Assembly: GCF_011764445.1 (NCBI RefSeq)
Contig: NZ_BLPG01000001.1
Span: forward strand, 9,353,316 to 9,417,315
Source: Phytohabitans rumicis
GTDB taxonomy: Bacteria > Actinomycetota > Actinomycetes > Mycobacteriales > Micromonosporaceae
Length of the DNA: 64,000 nt
Direction: 5' to 3'
Shown: positions 27,553 through 37,466 of the stretch, in pieces
Layout: every line of letters begins with the position of its first letter
How positions within the stretch are numbered: position 1 is the first letter of the stretch
The notes under the pieces: model-generated
Databases searched by the model: none
The model's input: the letters and a program-made list of their open reading frames with translations, nothing else
What the model was told of the DNA's origin: nothing
Position numbers and translations under genes: made by a program

Positions 27553-28839
27553 ATGAGGAGACCGACGGCCGCCCTGGCGGCCACCGCGATCGTCCTGGCC
27601 GCGCCGATGGTCGGTGCTCCGCCCGCACCGGCCGCCGTGCCGCCGGCGGGCGCCTGCCGAGACCCGGAGCCCGCCCGCCCGGTCGTCGCCGACCAGCCAT
27701 GGGCGCAGCAACTGCTGGACGTGCGCGGCGCCTGGCGGCACAGCACCGGAACGGGTGTCGTGGTCGCGGTCGTGGACTCCGGAGTGGACGGTGACCACCC
27801 GCAGCTGGCCGGAAAGGTCCTACGGGGACGGGACTTCTTCTTCGCGGGCAACCTGCCGGGCGCGTTCGACTGCGTCTCGCACGGCACCGCGGTCGGTTCC
27901 GTGATCGCAGCGGCGCCGGTGGACGGGGTCGGCTTCCACGGCGTCGCGCCCGGCGCGACGATCCTGCCGGTACGGATCACCGACCGCGAACTCGCCGACA
28001 GCGGCGACCCGACCCCGATCGACCCGGCCGCCCTCGCCCGGGGGATCCGGTACGCCACCGACCACCGCGCCAAGGTGATCAACCTGTCGCTGTCGGGGTA
28101 CGGCGACTTCCCGGTGGTACGCGACGCGGTCGCGTACGCCCGATCCCGGGACGTCCTGCTGGTCGCGGCCGCCGGCAACCGGCAGGGCACCCGCGCGTCG
28201 TACCCCGCGGCCTATGACGGGGTGTTGGGCGTCGGCGCGGTCGACATCGCCGGCGCGCGCGCGTCCGGCTCACAGGCCGGCGACCACGTCGACCTGGTCG
28301 CTCCCGGTGCGGGCGTGCTCGCCGCCGCCAGGGTGGGCGGCCACGCGTACTGGGATGGCACCAGCATCGCCACGCCGTTCGTCGCCGGCACCGCCGCGCT
28401 GGTGCGCTCGGCCCACCCGGACCTGAGCGCCGAGCAGGTGGCCCGGCGCCTCATCGCGACCGCCTCACCGGCCAGAGGCGGCCGCAAAAGCGGGGAGTAC
28501 GGCGCCGGCCTCGTCGACCCGTACCGGGCGGTGACCGAGACCCCGCCGGCGCAGGGCCCGGCCCCGATGGCCGCCGTGGCGCTCCCGCCCCCGGATCACC
28601 AGGCGGCCCGGGACGCGGCCTGGTGGCACCGCACCGGCCACCTGGCGAAGGCCGGCCTGGGCGGGGCGGTGGCGGCCATCCTGGTAGCCGCGGCCCTGGC
28701 CTGGTCGGTGCTGCGGGGCCGGCGCCGGCGCTGGGCGCCCGCGCGGGCCGCGTCGCCGCCCACTGTCCCGGTCGGCGAGAACCTGCCGGAGGAGATCTTC
28801 CTGTTTCCCCCGCCTCCGGTCGAGGCGCCGAGGCCCTGA
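27553..28839 (+). CDS. mycP: Type VII secretion-associated serine protease, mycosin
   Basis: 428 residues, intact. Signal peptide 'RRPTAALAATAIVLAAPMVGA'. The subtilisin-like triad is visible: Asp in 'VVDSGVDGDHP', His in 'SHGTAVGSVIAA', Ser in 'DGTSIATPFVAGT', with the oxyanion Asn in 'AAGNRQGT'. A C-terminal transmembrane helix ('VAAILVAAALAWSVLRG') and short Pro-rich cytoplasmic tail complete the mycosin layout. Mycosins are membrane-anchored proteases needed for ESX secretion and complex stability. GTG 27526 in the same frame would add nine residues; I prefer ATG 27553 because it gives a short basic signal-peptide start. Confidence 0.92.
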   Translation: MRRPTAALAATAIVLAAPMVGAPPAPAAVPPAGACRDPEPARPVVADQPWAQQLLDVRGAWRHSTGTGVVVAVVDSGVDGDHPQLAGKVLRGRDFFFAGNLPGAFDCVSHGTAVGSVIAAAPVDGVGFHGVAPGATILPVRITDRELADSGDPTPIDPAALARGIRYATDHRAKVINLSLSGYGDFPVVRDAVAYARSRDVLLVAAAGNRQGTRASYPAAYDGVLGVGAVDIAGARASGSQAGDHVDLVAPGAGVLAAARVGGHAYWDGTSIATPFVAGTAALVRSAHPDLSAEQVARRLIATASPARGGRKSGEYGAGLVDPYRAVTETPPAQGPAPMAAVALPPPDHQAARDAAWWHRTGHLAKAGLGGAVAAILVAAALAWSVLRGRRRRWAPARAASPPTVPVGENLPEEIFLFPPPPVEAPRP

Positions 28840-28851
28840 CCGGCCGCCAGC

Positions 28852-28884
28852 GAATGGCCCCGGGCCGCGTGCCCAGGGCCATTC
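28852..28884. terminator. Bidirectional hairpin terminator between mycP and the esx genes
   Basis: Perfect 9-bp arms GAATGGCCC / GGGCCATTC enclose a second GGGC/GCCC pairing. Followed on the plus strand by TGTTTC. The convergent genes on both sides stop within 20 bases, so one hairpin can end both transcripts. Confidence 0.7.
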
Positions 28885-28902
28885 TGTTTCCGGTGTCGCG
28901 GA

Positions 28903-29204
28903 CTACCGGAAGGACGTCAACCTGGTGGCGTAGTTCAGCGCGTCCTCAAGGATGGTCCGCACCTGTCCGACGCCGCCCCCAGGAGCTGGAGGAGTTCGTT
29001 GTTCGCCTTGTCGACCGCGACCGCCGCCGCGCTGATCTCCTGGAAGTTCACGCCGGGCTGGTCGGACCATTGGTCCGCGAGAGCGTTGACCTGACTGGTC
29101 CAGTACCCGTGTTCGCCGTCGATGCCGGCGGCGGTTTGGAAGACCGTTTGCTGCAGCGTGTCGAGCCGTCCGAAGTCGCCGCTGACCCACCCGGGCTGCC
29201 CCAT
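28903..29204 (-). CDS. Esx-like small secreted helical protein (one frameshift as read)
   Basis: 100 residues after repair, of WXG100 size: two helices separated by a turn 'ADQWSDQPG', where W-S-D replaces canonical W-X-G, and the C-terminus 'VRTILEDALNYATRLTSFR'. The frame breaks in C5 28976-28980; one added base gives 'LLQLLGGGVGQVRTIL'. It pairs with the gene at 29235-29591 (gap 30 bases) as a likely Esx heterodimer exported by EccC. The pair is transcribed away from eccC. Confidence 0.72.
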
Positions 29205-29234
29205 AGTTTCGCCCTACCCTTCCACTCGAAGATG

Positions 29235-29591
29235 TCAGACCTGGTAGCCGGCGCTGGTCGGGCCGCCGAGGACGCCGTTGAACGGGGCGCTCTGGATGGA
29301 GGCCATGACGGCCGCGCCGTCCGCGCTGGCGGTCTGGTAGCCCGCGCTGGATCCGGTCGCCGCTTGTGAGAGCTGGTCCAGCAGGGTGATGAACCGGGCA
29401 CTCGCCGTCTCCCACTCGAAGACCTTCTCCTCGAAGATGGGTAGCCCGGCGTTCCGCCAGTGCTCCCGTTGCTCCGCTACCACCGGTCGTAGCTTTTTCA
29501 CGTACTCATCGACGGCCTTGGCGACGCCGTCGGCGGTGACCCCCGCCGCACTCATCGCCTCCGTCTGGCCAGCAAGATAAGGATCCGGCAT
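29235..29591 (-). CDS. Esx-like small helical protein, partner of the adjacent Esx gene
   Basis: 118 residues, intact, no signal peptide, predicted helical hairpin with turn region 'REHWRNAGLPIFEEKVFEWE'. It lacks an exact WXG but has a Trp in the right zone and a flexible Gly/Ser/Ala end ('TSAGYQV'). Size, location between mycP and eccC and pairing with another ~100-residue helical protein support an EsxB/CFP-10-like role. The ATG is at 29591; the divergent eccC start is ~195 bases away, so the shared promoter region is 29592-29785. Confidence 0.72.
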   Translation of the reverse strand: MPDPYLAGQTEAMSAAGVTADGVAKAVDEYVKKLRPVVAEQREHWRNAGLPIFEEKVFEWETASARFITLLDQLSQAATGSSAGYQTASADGAAVMASIQSAPFNGVLGGPTSAGYQV

Positions 29592-29785
29592 GGGCTAGCT
29601 CCCGTTCGCCGTCGCTGGGTGCCGCCCCGTCGGACGGCCCGGGGCCGCGGATGCGGCGTCCGATGGCGACGCTACGGGCGCCGGGCGGACCGGCGGCCGC
29701 GCCGGCACCTTCCTGCCATCCGGGCCCATACCCGGCCGGCAGCGGCGACGATGCCGCATGAGCGCAACGTGGGGAGGTCACTGTC

Positions 29786-32700
29786 GTGGCGTCGGTTGTC
29801 GTACGCAGGCCGTCCCGGCAGCCGGCACCGGAGATGCCGTCCGGGGAGCTGACGCTGGAGGCTCCGCCCGAGATCCCGGCACCACCGGCCCGGCAGTGGA
29901 CGCAGGCCGTGATGGTGCTGCCCATGGTGGCCATCATGGGCGCGATGATGATCCCGTTGGTCTCGGGCGGGTCGTTCGGGAGCCTGCGCTATGTGGTCAT
30001 GGGGCTCTTCGGGGTGGGCATGCTGGCGATGGTCGGGGTGGCGTTCCTCAACAGCGGCGGGCCGAGCAAGCGCGAGATGGGTCAGGCCCGCCGGCTCTAC
30101 CTGCGCGGGCTGGCGCAGCACCGGGTCCGCGTCACCCGCACCGCCCGCCGGCAACGGACCGCACTGTCCTATCTGTACCCCGACCCGCGGGTGCTGTGGT
30201 CGCTGGTGGCCAGCTACCGGCTGTGGGAACGGCGCCGCGACGACCCGGACTTCGGCGTGGCGCGCATCGGTGTCGGCCGGCAGAGCCTGGCCACCGTGCT
30301 GATCCCGCCGGACACCAAGCCGATGGAGCAACTGGAGCCGCTGTCCGCGTTGGCGCTGCGGCGGTTCGTCACCACGTACTCGGCGCTGCCGGACCTGCCG
30401 CTGGCGATGGCGGTCAACGGGTTCAGCCGGGTCTACCTGCGCGGCGACCGGGACCGGGCCACCGGCCTGGTCCGGGCGGTCCTGGCCCAGCTGGCCACCT
30501 TCCACCCGCCGGACGACCTGCGGATCGCGGTGTGCGCCGCGGCGGAGCGCCGCCCGGACTGGGAGTGGCTCAAATGGCTGCCGCACGCGCTGCACCCGGA
30601 CCGCACCGACGCGCTCGGCCCGGTGCGGCTCGTCGCCACGACGATCACCGCGCTGGAGGCGATGCTGGAGGACCTGCTCGGCGCCCGGCCGCGCTTCGAC
30701 CCGGACCATGGCGGCGTGCTGGTGTCCGGGCCGCATCTGGTCGTGGTGCTCGACGGGGTGACAGCGCCGGCTCGGACCACCTCATGAGCGCCGGCGGAGT
30801 CGAGGGCGTCACGGTCATCGACCTGACCACGCCGCCCGCCCGGGCGCTGGAACGGTCTGCGGTCGTGCTCGCGGTCGCGGCCGACGGCTGGCTGTCCAGC
30901 CTGTCGGCCGAGGGGAGACCGAGATCGGTCGGGCCGACGACGCACCACTGGCCACAGTGGAGGGTCTGGCCCGCCAGCTGGCCCCACTCCGGCTGACCAG
31001 GGGCGGGCCGGGCGAGCAGCCGCTGAGCGTCGAGCTCGGCCTGGCGGAGCTGCTCGAGCTCGGCGACCCGTACGCGTTCGACCCGGCCGCCACCTGGGTG
31101 CAGCGGCCCAGCCGGGACCGCCTGCGGGTGCGGCTGGGCATCCGGGCCGACGGCACCCCCATCGAGCTGGACCTCAAGGAGTCCGCTCAGGACGGTATGG
31201 GCCCGCACGGGCTGCTGATCGGCGCCACCGGCTCCGGCAAGAGCGAGCTGCTGCGTACGCTGGTGCTCGCGCTGGCCGTGACCCATCCGCCCAACGTGCT
31301 GAACTTCGCGCTCATCGACTTCAAGGGCGGCGCCACATTCGCCAAGCTGGACCGGTTGCCGCACACCAGTGCGGTGATCACCAACCTGGTGGACGAGCTG
31401 CCGATGGTCGACCGGATGGCCGACGCGATCAACGGTGAGCTGTTGCGGCGCCAGGAACTGCTGCGCGCGGCCGGCAACTTCTCCTCGCTGCGCGACTACG
31501 AGAAGGCCCGCGCGGCGGGCGCCCCGCTGGCCGAGGTGCCGACGCTGTTCGTGGTCTGCGACGAGTTCAGCGAGCTGCTGTCGCGGCGGCCGGACTTCAT
31601 CGACACCTTCGTGCAGATCGGTCGGGTGGGCCGGTCGCTGGGCGTACACCTGCTGCTGGCCAGCCAGCGCCTCGACGAGGGACGGCTGCGCGGCCTGGAC
31701 ACCCACCTGTCGTACCGGATCGGGCTGCGCACGCTGTCCGACATGGACAGTCGCGCGGCGCTCGGCGTGGCCGACGCGTTCTCGCTACCCACCGCCCCCG
31801 GGCACGGCTTCCTGAGGTTCGGCACCGACCCGCTGACCCGGTTTCGCGCGGCCTACGTGTCCGGGGTGCACAGCCCCTCGGTCGCCCCGGTCGCCAAGCC
31901 CGACGCGGGCGAGCCGCTCGGGCTGGCCGAGTACTCGACCACCTACATCGCGCCGAAGGCCGAGCACGAGGCGGCGGTCGTCACGCCCGCCGAGGACCCC
32001 GACGCGGTGGGGGAGAGCCTGCTGGACATCCTGGTGGACCGGCTCGCGGGCCAGGGGGCGCCCGCGCATCAGGTGTGGTTGCCGCCGCTGGCCGAGTCGC
32101 CCACCCTGGACCAGCTGCTCGGCGGCCTGACCGCCGACCCGGTACGCGGCCTGCGCGCCCGACGGCCCGACCTCAACGGGCGACTGCGGGCCGTGGTCGG
32201 GGTCGTCGACCGGCCGCTGGAGCAGCGGCGCGACCCGCTCGTGTTGGACCTGGGCGGCGCCGCCGGCCACGTCCTGGTGGTCGGCGCGCCGCGCGCCGGT
32301 AAGAGCACCGCGCTGCGCACCATCATCACCAGCCTCGCCCTCACCCACACCCCCGCGAGGTGCAGTTCTACTGCCTGGACTTCGGCGGCGGCTCGCTCGG
32401 CTCGATCCGCGGGCTCCCGCACGTCGCCGGCGTGGCCGGCCGGCAGAACGTCGGCGCGGTACGGCGCACCGTCGCCGAGGTGGTCACGCTGCTCGCCGCC
32501 CGGGAACGCCGGTTCGCCGAGCACAACATCGACGGAATGGCCGCCTACCGGGCGCTGCGGGCCTCCGGCGCCGTCACCGACGATCCGCACGGCGACGTGG
32601 TGCTGGTCGTGGACGGCTGGCTGACCCTGCGCAAGGAGTTCGACGACCTGGAGGAGGCGGTCACCGGCGTCGCCACCCGGGGGCTGGCCTACGGCGTGCA

Positions 32701-33748
32701 CGTGGTGGTCGGCTGCTCGCGCCCGATCGACCTGCGGGCGAACCTCCGAGACCTGTTCGGCAGCAATGTGGAGCTGCGGCTCGGCGACCCGATCGACTCG
32801 ATGGTCGACCGCGCGAGCGCGCTGCGCGTACCGGAGAACGCGCCGGGCCGGGGCGTCTGCGCGAGCCGGCACCAGATCCTGATGGCGCTGCCGCGGCTGG
32901 ACTCGGTCCAGGCGGCCGACGACCTGGCCGGCGGCCTGGCCGGTCTGGTGGACGCGGTGGCCGCGGCCTGGACCGGCGACCGGGCACCGGCGGTGCGCAT
33001 GCTCCCCACCAAGCTGCCCTATGGCGCGCTGCCGGCGGACGATCCGGACGGGCTGCGGCTCACGGTCGGCATCGTCGAGCAGGACCTCGGCCCGGCCCAC
33101 GTCGACCTCGGCGCCGACCCGCACCTGCTGGTGCTCGGCGACACCCAGTCGGGCAAGACCAGCCTCCTGCGCCTGCTCGCCCGCCGCATCGTGGACACGT
33201 ACGGGCCGGACCGGGCGCGGGTGATCGTGGTCGACCACCGCCGGGGGCTGCTCGGCGAGGTGCCGCCCGGACACCTGCTCGGCTTCGGTGTCGACCAGGA
33301 GTCGACGGCGGGCCTGATGGCCGAGGCCGCCCGCGGGATCGCCGACCGGTTGCCCGGCCCCGACGTCACCCCCGCCCAGCTGCGCACCCGCAGCTGGTGG
33401 CAGGGACCGGAACTGTTCGTCCTCGTCGACGACTACGACCTGGTGGCGAGCCCGACCGGCAACCCGCTGATGCCGCTGATGCCGATGCTGGCGCAGGGCC
33501 GCGACATCGGCCTGCACGTGGTCCTCACCCGCCGTACCGGTGGCGCCGGTCGCGCGATGTTCGAGCAGGTCTTCGCCCGGCTGCGCGACATCGGCTCGCC
33601 CGGCCTCATGCTCTCCGGCGACCGGGCCGAAGGTCCGCTGCTGGGTGGACTCCGGGCGGAGCCGCTGCCGCCCGGGCGAGGACGCCTGACCTCCCGCGGC
33701 CAGCCCTCCGTGCTGGTGCAGCTGGCCTGGCTCCCGCCGGCGGAATGA
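29786..33748 (+). CDS. eccC: Type VII secretion ATPase EccC (three frameshifts as read)
   Basis: 1,321 residues after repair, a single-chain EccC. Two N-terminal membrane helices ('AVMVLPMVAIMGAMMIPLV', 'VVMGLFGVGMLAMVGVAFL') are followed by three FtsK/SpoIIIE ATPase domains. Walker A motifs are 'GATGSGKSELL' (~residue 478), 'GAPRAGKSTAL' (~832) and 'GDTQSGKTSLL' (~1118); Walker B segments are 'FVVCDEFSEL', 'VVLVVDGWL' and 'LFVLVDDYDL'. EccC is the motor and substrate receptor of ESX systems. GTG 29786 has GGGGAGG 8 bases upstream. Frames change near 30761, at G4 30912-30915 and near 32355, each cured by one base. Unrepaired, the gene would yield only the first 333 residues. Confidence 0.92.
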
Positions 33749-33821
33749 CCAAGCCCTGCACTCCACCCGACCAGGCGCTCAGGTCGCCTGGCGGGCACCG
33801 AACGGTCGATTGGGAGGACCT

Positions 33822-34127
33822 ATGCCGAAGACGTCAGGCGGCTTCATCGATGGCAAGCCGGACCCGATGATGGCGTACGCGCCGCAAGGCCCGGACCCGG
33901 CCCTGGTCGGCCCGCATCAACCCCTCAACAGCCGCCTGCCCGGTGCCGGCGCGCTCCTCGTCCACGCGGACATGCTGGCCGGCGATCTGCTGGCGCGGTT
34001 CGTCACGTCGGCGAACGCCGAGTTCGAGGGCCTCACACGGCGAGTGACGGCGAGCGGCGTGGCGTATCTCGACGCGAGCTCCGCCGCGGCGGCCACCTTC
34101 ATCGGCATCGTCGAACCCACGGAGTGA
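33822..34127 (+). CDS. Small ESX-type protein, probable secretion target
   Basis: 101 residues. A short polar N-terminus leads into one helical region with Ala-rich spacing ('LARFVTSANAEFEGLTRRVT' then 'YLDASSAAAATFIG'), like EspC/type VII secretion target proteins of ~100 residues. GGGAGG 4 bases before ATG 33822 marks the start. It lies 73 bases after eccC and 4 bases before the PPE-like gene, so the two probably form a PE/PPE-like pair. No export motif can be pinned down with confidence. Confidence 0.65.
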   Translation: MPKTSGGFIDGKPDPMMAYAPQGPDPALVGPHQPLNSRLPGAGALLVHADMLAGDLLARFVTSANAEFEGLTRRVTASGVAYLDASSAAAATFIGIVEPTE

Positions 34128-34131
34128 TCAG

Positions 34132-35766
34132 GTGGAAGCGCCGGCGTACGCAGCGAACTACATGGGCCTTTCCATCAAGGAACAGTACGACATCATGCTC
34201 CACGAGCTCACAAACTGTGAGCTGCTCCAGAAGAAGGGGGGCATGTGGGAGAACGCGCGCATCGAGTTGATTGAGGCGGACGGTTCGCTGAAGCAATCCG
34301 CCGACGCCCTGGCGGGGGATTGGACGGACGGAGCCTTTGACGCCTTCTCCGAAACGTCCCTAGACATCCGGCGCCTCCTCAACGACTGGTTGGGGCTCAT
34401 CACCGGCAACAACCCGTTCGAGGCGCTGTACGACCTGAGCAATCAGATCATGAGCACCTTCGGGACGGTCCGAGACGCCTACGAACAGACGCTCGCGCTG
34501 ACAGCGGCGCGCGACCAACACGAGGCGAATCTGGCCATCTTGCGGGCTCCGGCCCCGTTCGGGGCGGATTTCGACGCCGGATACGCCATGGGAGTCGCCC
34601 TCCAAGAAGGCTCGTTGTTGGACCAGATCAACGCGGCGAACACCGGAATCGTGGAACAGCATGTGAGATCGAGCGAGGCGATGGGACAACTCGCCACGGC
34701 GTACGAGCAAACCGCCGGCAAGCTGACCGCCGCCGCTAGCGGGCAACAGTTTCCGGACCTGGGTGGCGGGCCTGCTGGCGGCGGCGGCGGCGGCGGCGGT
34801 GCCCCGCTCGGCGCGACGGCGCGGCCCGGCGGCGGCGCCGTGCTGCCGGCCGGAGTCGCACTACCCGACGGCACGCTCCTTCCGGATGGCTTGCTCCCCA
34901 CGGATGGCGTGACACTGCCGGAGGGCGCGACGCTGCCAGACGGCGGCACCACTTTGCCCGGCGGTGCCACTTTGCCGGAAGGTGCCGGCTTGCCCGGTGG
35001 CGGTGGCGCCTTGCCCGACGGCGCCGCGTTGCCAGGTGCCGGCGGTGCGGGCCTGGACCAGATCGCCGAGCCGTCGCTGTCCGGACTCGGCGGTGCCCTG
35101 GCGCCCAGCCTTCCGCCGAGCCTGCCCCCGCTGACGGGCGGCGGGCTACCTCCCGGCACGTCCCCGCTGACGCCGTACGTTCCGCCGGTCCTGCCACCGG
35201 TCGTCACGCCGGGGCTCCCACCCGGCGGAAACACCGGATCTCGCGGCTCCGTGCCGGCGGTGCGGCCGATCGGTGGCGGGACCGGGGTGGGCGGCGCCGG
35301 CGTGCCCGGCGTGAGCCTCGGCGGGTCCGGGTCCACCTCGCTGCCACAGGCCGCGGTGCCGGTCAGCGCCGCGCAACAGGCCGCGACCGGGTCGCCGCCG
35401 GTCGCGCTGGGCGGTGCCACGCCCGCCGGGACATCGACGGCGGGCGGCGCGATACCCCCGATCATGCCGCCGATGATGGGCGGCGCCGGGGCGGGTACGG
35501 GCGGCGGTGGCCGGCCGGGGTCGGGTGCGGCCCGCCGCCCACCGGCCGGGCGGGGGAACGGCCCATCGTCCACACCCGGCCTGCCCGAGCTGCTCAGTGG
35601 CAAGGCGGGCAGGTCGGAGCAGGGCCTGATCCCGGTCCGGACCCGCCGGGCCAGGCCGGAGCGAAAGGCGGAGCCGCCGGTGGCGGTCCAGGCGCAGGTG
35701 GTCGACGAGGACCTGTGGCGGGTGGACGAGGCCACGACCCGACCCCGGCCCAGCCGAGCCCACTGA
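34132..35766 (+). CDS. PPE-like ESX substrate with Pro/Gly-rich repeat tail
   Basis: 544 residues. The helical N-terminal ~200 residues contain a WXG-like turn ('LAGDWTDGAFDAFSE') and long helices. Residues ~210-310 carry imperfect 'LPDG/LPEG/LPGG' repeats (for example 'TLPEGATLPDGGTTLPGG'), then a Pro/Gly-rich stretch and a basic C-terminus ('RTRRARPERK'). The layout matches PPE-type or WXG100-long substrates with low-complexity tails reaching into the envelope. GTG 34132 has GGAG 8 bases upstream and follows the small ESX gene by 4 bases. Codon use in the first 200 codons is less GC-biased than in neighbours. Confidence 0.72.
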   Translation: MEAPAYAANYMGLSIKEQYDIMLHELTNCELLQKKGGMWENARIELIEADGSLKQSADALAGDWTDGAFDAFSETSLDIRRLLNDWLGLITGNNPFEALYDLSNQIMSTFGTVRDAYEQTLALTAARDQHEANLAILRAPAPFGADFDAGYAMGVALQEGSLLDQINAANTGIVEQHVRSSEAMGQLATAYEQTAGKLTAAASGQQFPDLGGGPAGGGGGGGGAPLGATARPGGGAVLPAGVALPDGTLLPDGLLPTDGVTLPEGATLPDGGTTLPGGATLPEGAGLPGGGGALPDGAALPGAGGAGLDQIAEPSLSGLGGALAPSLPPSLPPLTGGGLPPGTSPLTPYVPPVLPPVVTPGLPPGGNTGSRGSVPAVRPIGGGTGVGGAGVPGVSLGGSGSTSLPQAAVPVSAAQQAATGSPPVALGGATPAGTSTAGGAIPPIMPPMMGGAGAGTGGGGRPGSGAARRPPAGRGNGPSSTPGLPELLSGKAGRSEQGLIPVRTRRARPERKAEPPVAVQAQVVDEDLWRVDEATTRPRPSRAH

Positions 35767-35862
35767 CCCGCGCGCGCCGCGCCTGACCCGCGCGGCCCGC
35801 TCCTGACCCGCGCGGCCCGCTCCTGACCCGCGCGGGCCGCGCCGGACCCGCGCGCGCCGGGC
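35763..35862. repeat. Five tandem 20-bp units at the PPE gene end
   Basis: A 20-bp unit of the form CTGACCCGCGCGGCCCGCTC repeats at 35763, 35783, 35803, 35823 and 35843. The two central copies are identical; the outer ones differ at a few positions. The first unit contains the stop codon of the PPE-like gene. Confidence 0.85.
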
Positions 35863-35874
35863 CCGGGCCGCGCC

Positions 35875-35969
35875 GATCAAGGACTTCCGCGCCGATCAAG
35901 GGCATAGGGCCGTGGTTCGATCTCCATTCCACGACCGTTTGCCCTTGATCGGCGGCGGAGTCCTTGATC
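35875..35969. terminator. Long inverted repeat between convergent PPE-like and eccB genes
   Basis: Arms of 30 bases (35875-35904 and 35940-35969) are near-perfect inverted copies, each holding two GATCAAGG boxes, around a 35-base loop. Another GATCAAGGGC lies at ~36028. The position between convergent genes suggests a bidirectional terminator; the boxes could also bind a protein. Confidence 0.65.
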
Positions 35970-36043
35970 GACGCAGAGGGCCCGGCCCGGCGCGGACGCG
36001 GCGAGGGGGCCGCGCAGGGCGCGGCGGGCGATCAAGGGCGGCG

Positions 36044-37465
36044 TCAGGTGGTGCGGCGCAGGGCGGCCTCGTGGCTCAGGCCGCTGCCCATGGGGATCCG
36101 GGCGACCACACCGGCGGGTACCCGGACCGGCCGCACGTTGGGGTAGCCCAGGACCTCGAGCAGCGCCGGATCCGCCACCGGGTACGCGATGCCCATGTCG
36201 GTCACCACCATCAGCGTGCCCGCCGGGGCGTCCGCGCTCGGCATCGACTCCACCACCGCGACCCAGCCGGGCGGCACGAGCATCCGGTCGGCGAGCCGGG
36301 CACCCGCGTCGGTGCGCCCCGGCGTGCCGGCCATCGGATCGGTCGCCGGCATCGCGGGGTCCAGCAGCAGTCCGGGTACGCCCTGCCCGGGCTCGAAGAC
36401 GAGGCAGACGGTGGTCGCCGCGTCCCCGCCGGCGAGCCGGGGACGTACCCGCGGCGGGTCACCGGCGGCGGCCGGCAGGTCCGGGGTCCGGGTGGCGGAC
36501 GCCGCCTCCGGCAGGGTCAGCGGGATGCCGGAAGGCCGTTCGGTGCCGTACGCGGCGGCGGTGCCGGGTGCGGCCAGCTGGATGTCGTACTGCAGCGGGC
36601 TGATCGGGCGCAGGCGGCTGACCTCGGCCAGGTAGTGGCGCGCCGCGTCGGACACGCCCACCACCAGCACCTGCCCGGCCTTGATGTCGGTGCGGCCCGG
36701 TACGGCTCGGGAGGGCTTGCCGGCGTCCGGCACCGCGATCGGGGCGATCGGCCGTCCGGCCGGCAGCGCCTCGATCACCGTGGGGCTCATCGGGATCGCC
36801 GCACCGGCGCCCAGGGCCACCGCCACCGGTTCCGCGTCCCGGTCGGCGATCTCGTGCCGGTAGCCGCGCAGTACCAGGTGCAGCCGGCCCGTCTCGGGCA
36901 CCCGCACCAGCAGCCCGCGCTCGCCCATCGGCTGGCCGGCGGCCGGCCGGTGCCCGACCATCAGGGCCGACCGCGGCACGGTCGCGCCGGTGCGGTCGGT
37001 GCCCGGCTGCGAGCAGAACGTCCACCCCTCGTCGAGCACGCGGTCCGGTCCGGGCAGGGCGTCCGGCGCGTCCGGGATGCCGATCCGCGGCCCGCGCGGC
37101 ACCCCGACCAGCGACTTGCGTGACACCCGGCGGCTGTCCCCGTACCGGCCCAGCGCCAGCAGGGCGGAGGAGTAGTTGGCGACCGGGTGCAGCCGGCCGT
37201 CCAGGTACACGTAGCGGGTCCCGGTCTCCTTCTCGACCACCACCGCGTCGGCGCCCTGCCAGCCGCGGTTGCCGCCGGGCACGATGAACCCGTAGACGCC
37301 GACCACCGCCAGCGCGATCACCGCGATGGCGAGGCTGCCGACCGCGGCCAGGGCGGGCCGGCGAAACGGTGGCTGTTCGGGGTCGCTCTCCCTGGTCACC
37401 TGCGCGGAGACGACCCGTTGCGCCAGGAACTGGTACGCGTGCAGCTGGTCGCGTTTGGAGGCCAT
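36044..37465 (-). CDS. eccB: Type VII secretion protein EccB
   Basis: 473 residues, intact. The cytoplasmic start 'MASKRDQLHAYQFLAQRVVSA' is the EccB signature, followed by one transmembrane helix ('AVGSLAIAVIALAVVGVYGFI') and a large extracytoplasmic part of repeat domains with two cysteines ('TFCSQPG', 'TTVCLVFEPGQG') and the ending 'PAGVVARIPMGSGLSHEAA'. EccB forms the periplasm-facing part of the ESX core complex. ATG 37465 is one base after the eccD stop (TGAcATG), with GGTGG upstream; GTG 37474 is possible. It is the second gene of an eccD-eccB operon. Confidence 0.93.
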   Translation of the reverse strand: MASKRDQLHAYQFLAQRVVSAQVTRESDPEQPPFRRPALAAVGSLAIAVIALAVVGVYGFIVPGGNRGWQGADAVVVEKETGTRYVYLDGRLHPVANYSSALLALGRYGDSRRVSRKSLVGVPRGPRIGIPDAPDALPGPDRVLDEGWTFCSQPGTDRTGATVPRSALMVGHRPAAGQPMGERGLLVRVPETGRLHLVLRGYRHEIADRDAEPVAVALGAGAAIPMSPTVIEALPAGRPIAPIAVPDAGKPSRAVPGRTDIKAGQVLVVGVSDAARHYLAEVSRLRPISPLQYDIQLAAPGTAAAYGTERPSGIPLTLPEAASATRTPDLPAAAGDPPRVRPRLAGGDAATTVCLVFEPGQGVPGLLLDPAMPATDPMAGTPGRTDAGARLADRMLVPPGWVAVVESMPSADAPAGTLMVVTDMGIAYPVADPALLEVLGYPNVRPVRVPAGVVARIPMGSGLSHEAALRRTT

Positions 37466-37466
37466 G

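Noticed and set aside
29786-33748. Programmed frameshifting or split EccCa/EccCb genes
   Set aside because: Three breaks in one gene, no slippery heptamer plus pseudoknot, no start sites at the junctions, and the same one-base losses occur in unrelated genes; sequence error is simpler.
34132-35766. Recent horizontal transfer of the PPE-like gene from its weaker GC bias
   Set aside because: Only the first ~200 codons deviate mildly; neighbours and position match the ESX locus, so the evidence is insufficient.
35763-35862. CRISPR array
   Set aside because: 20-bp units are contiguous without spacers and no cas genes are present.
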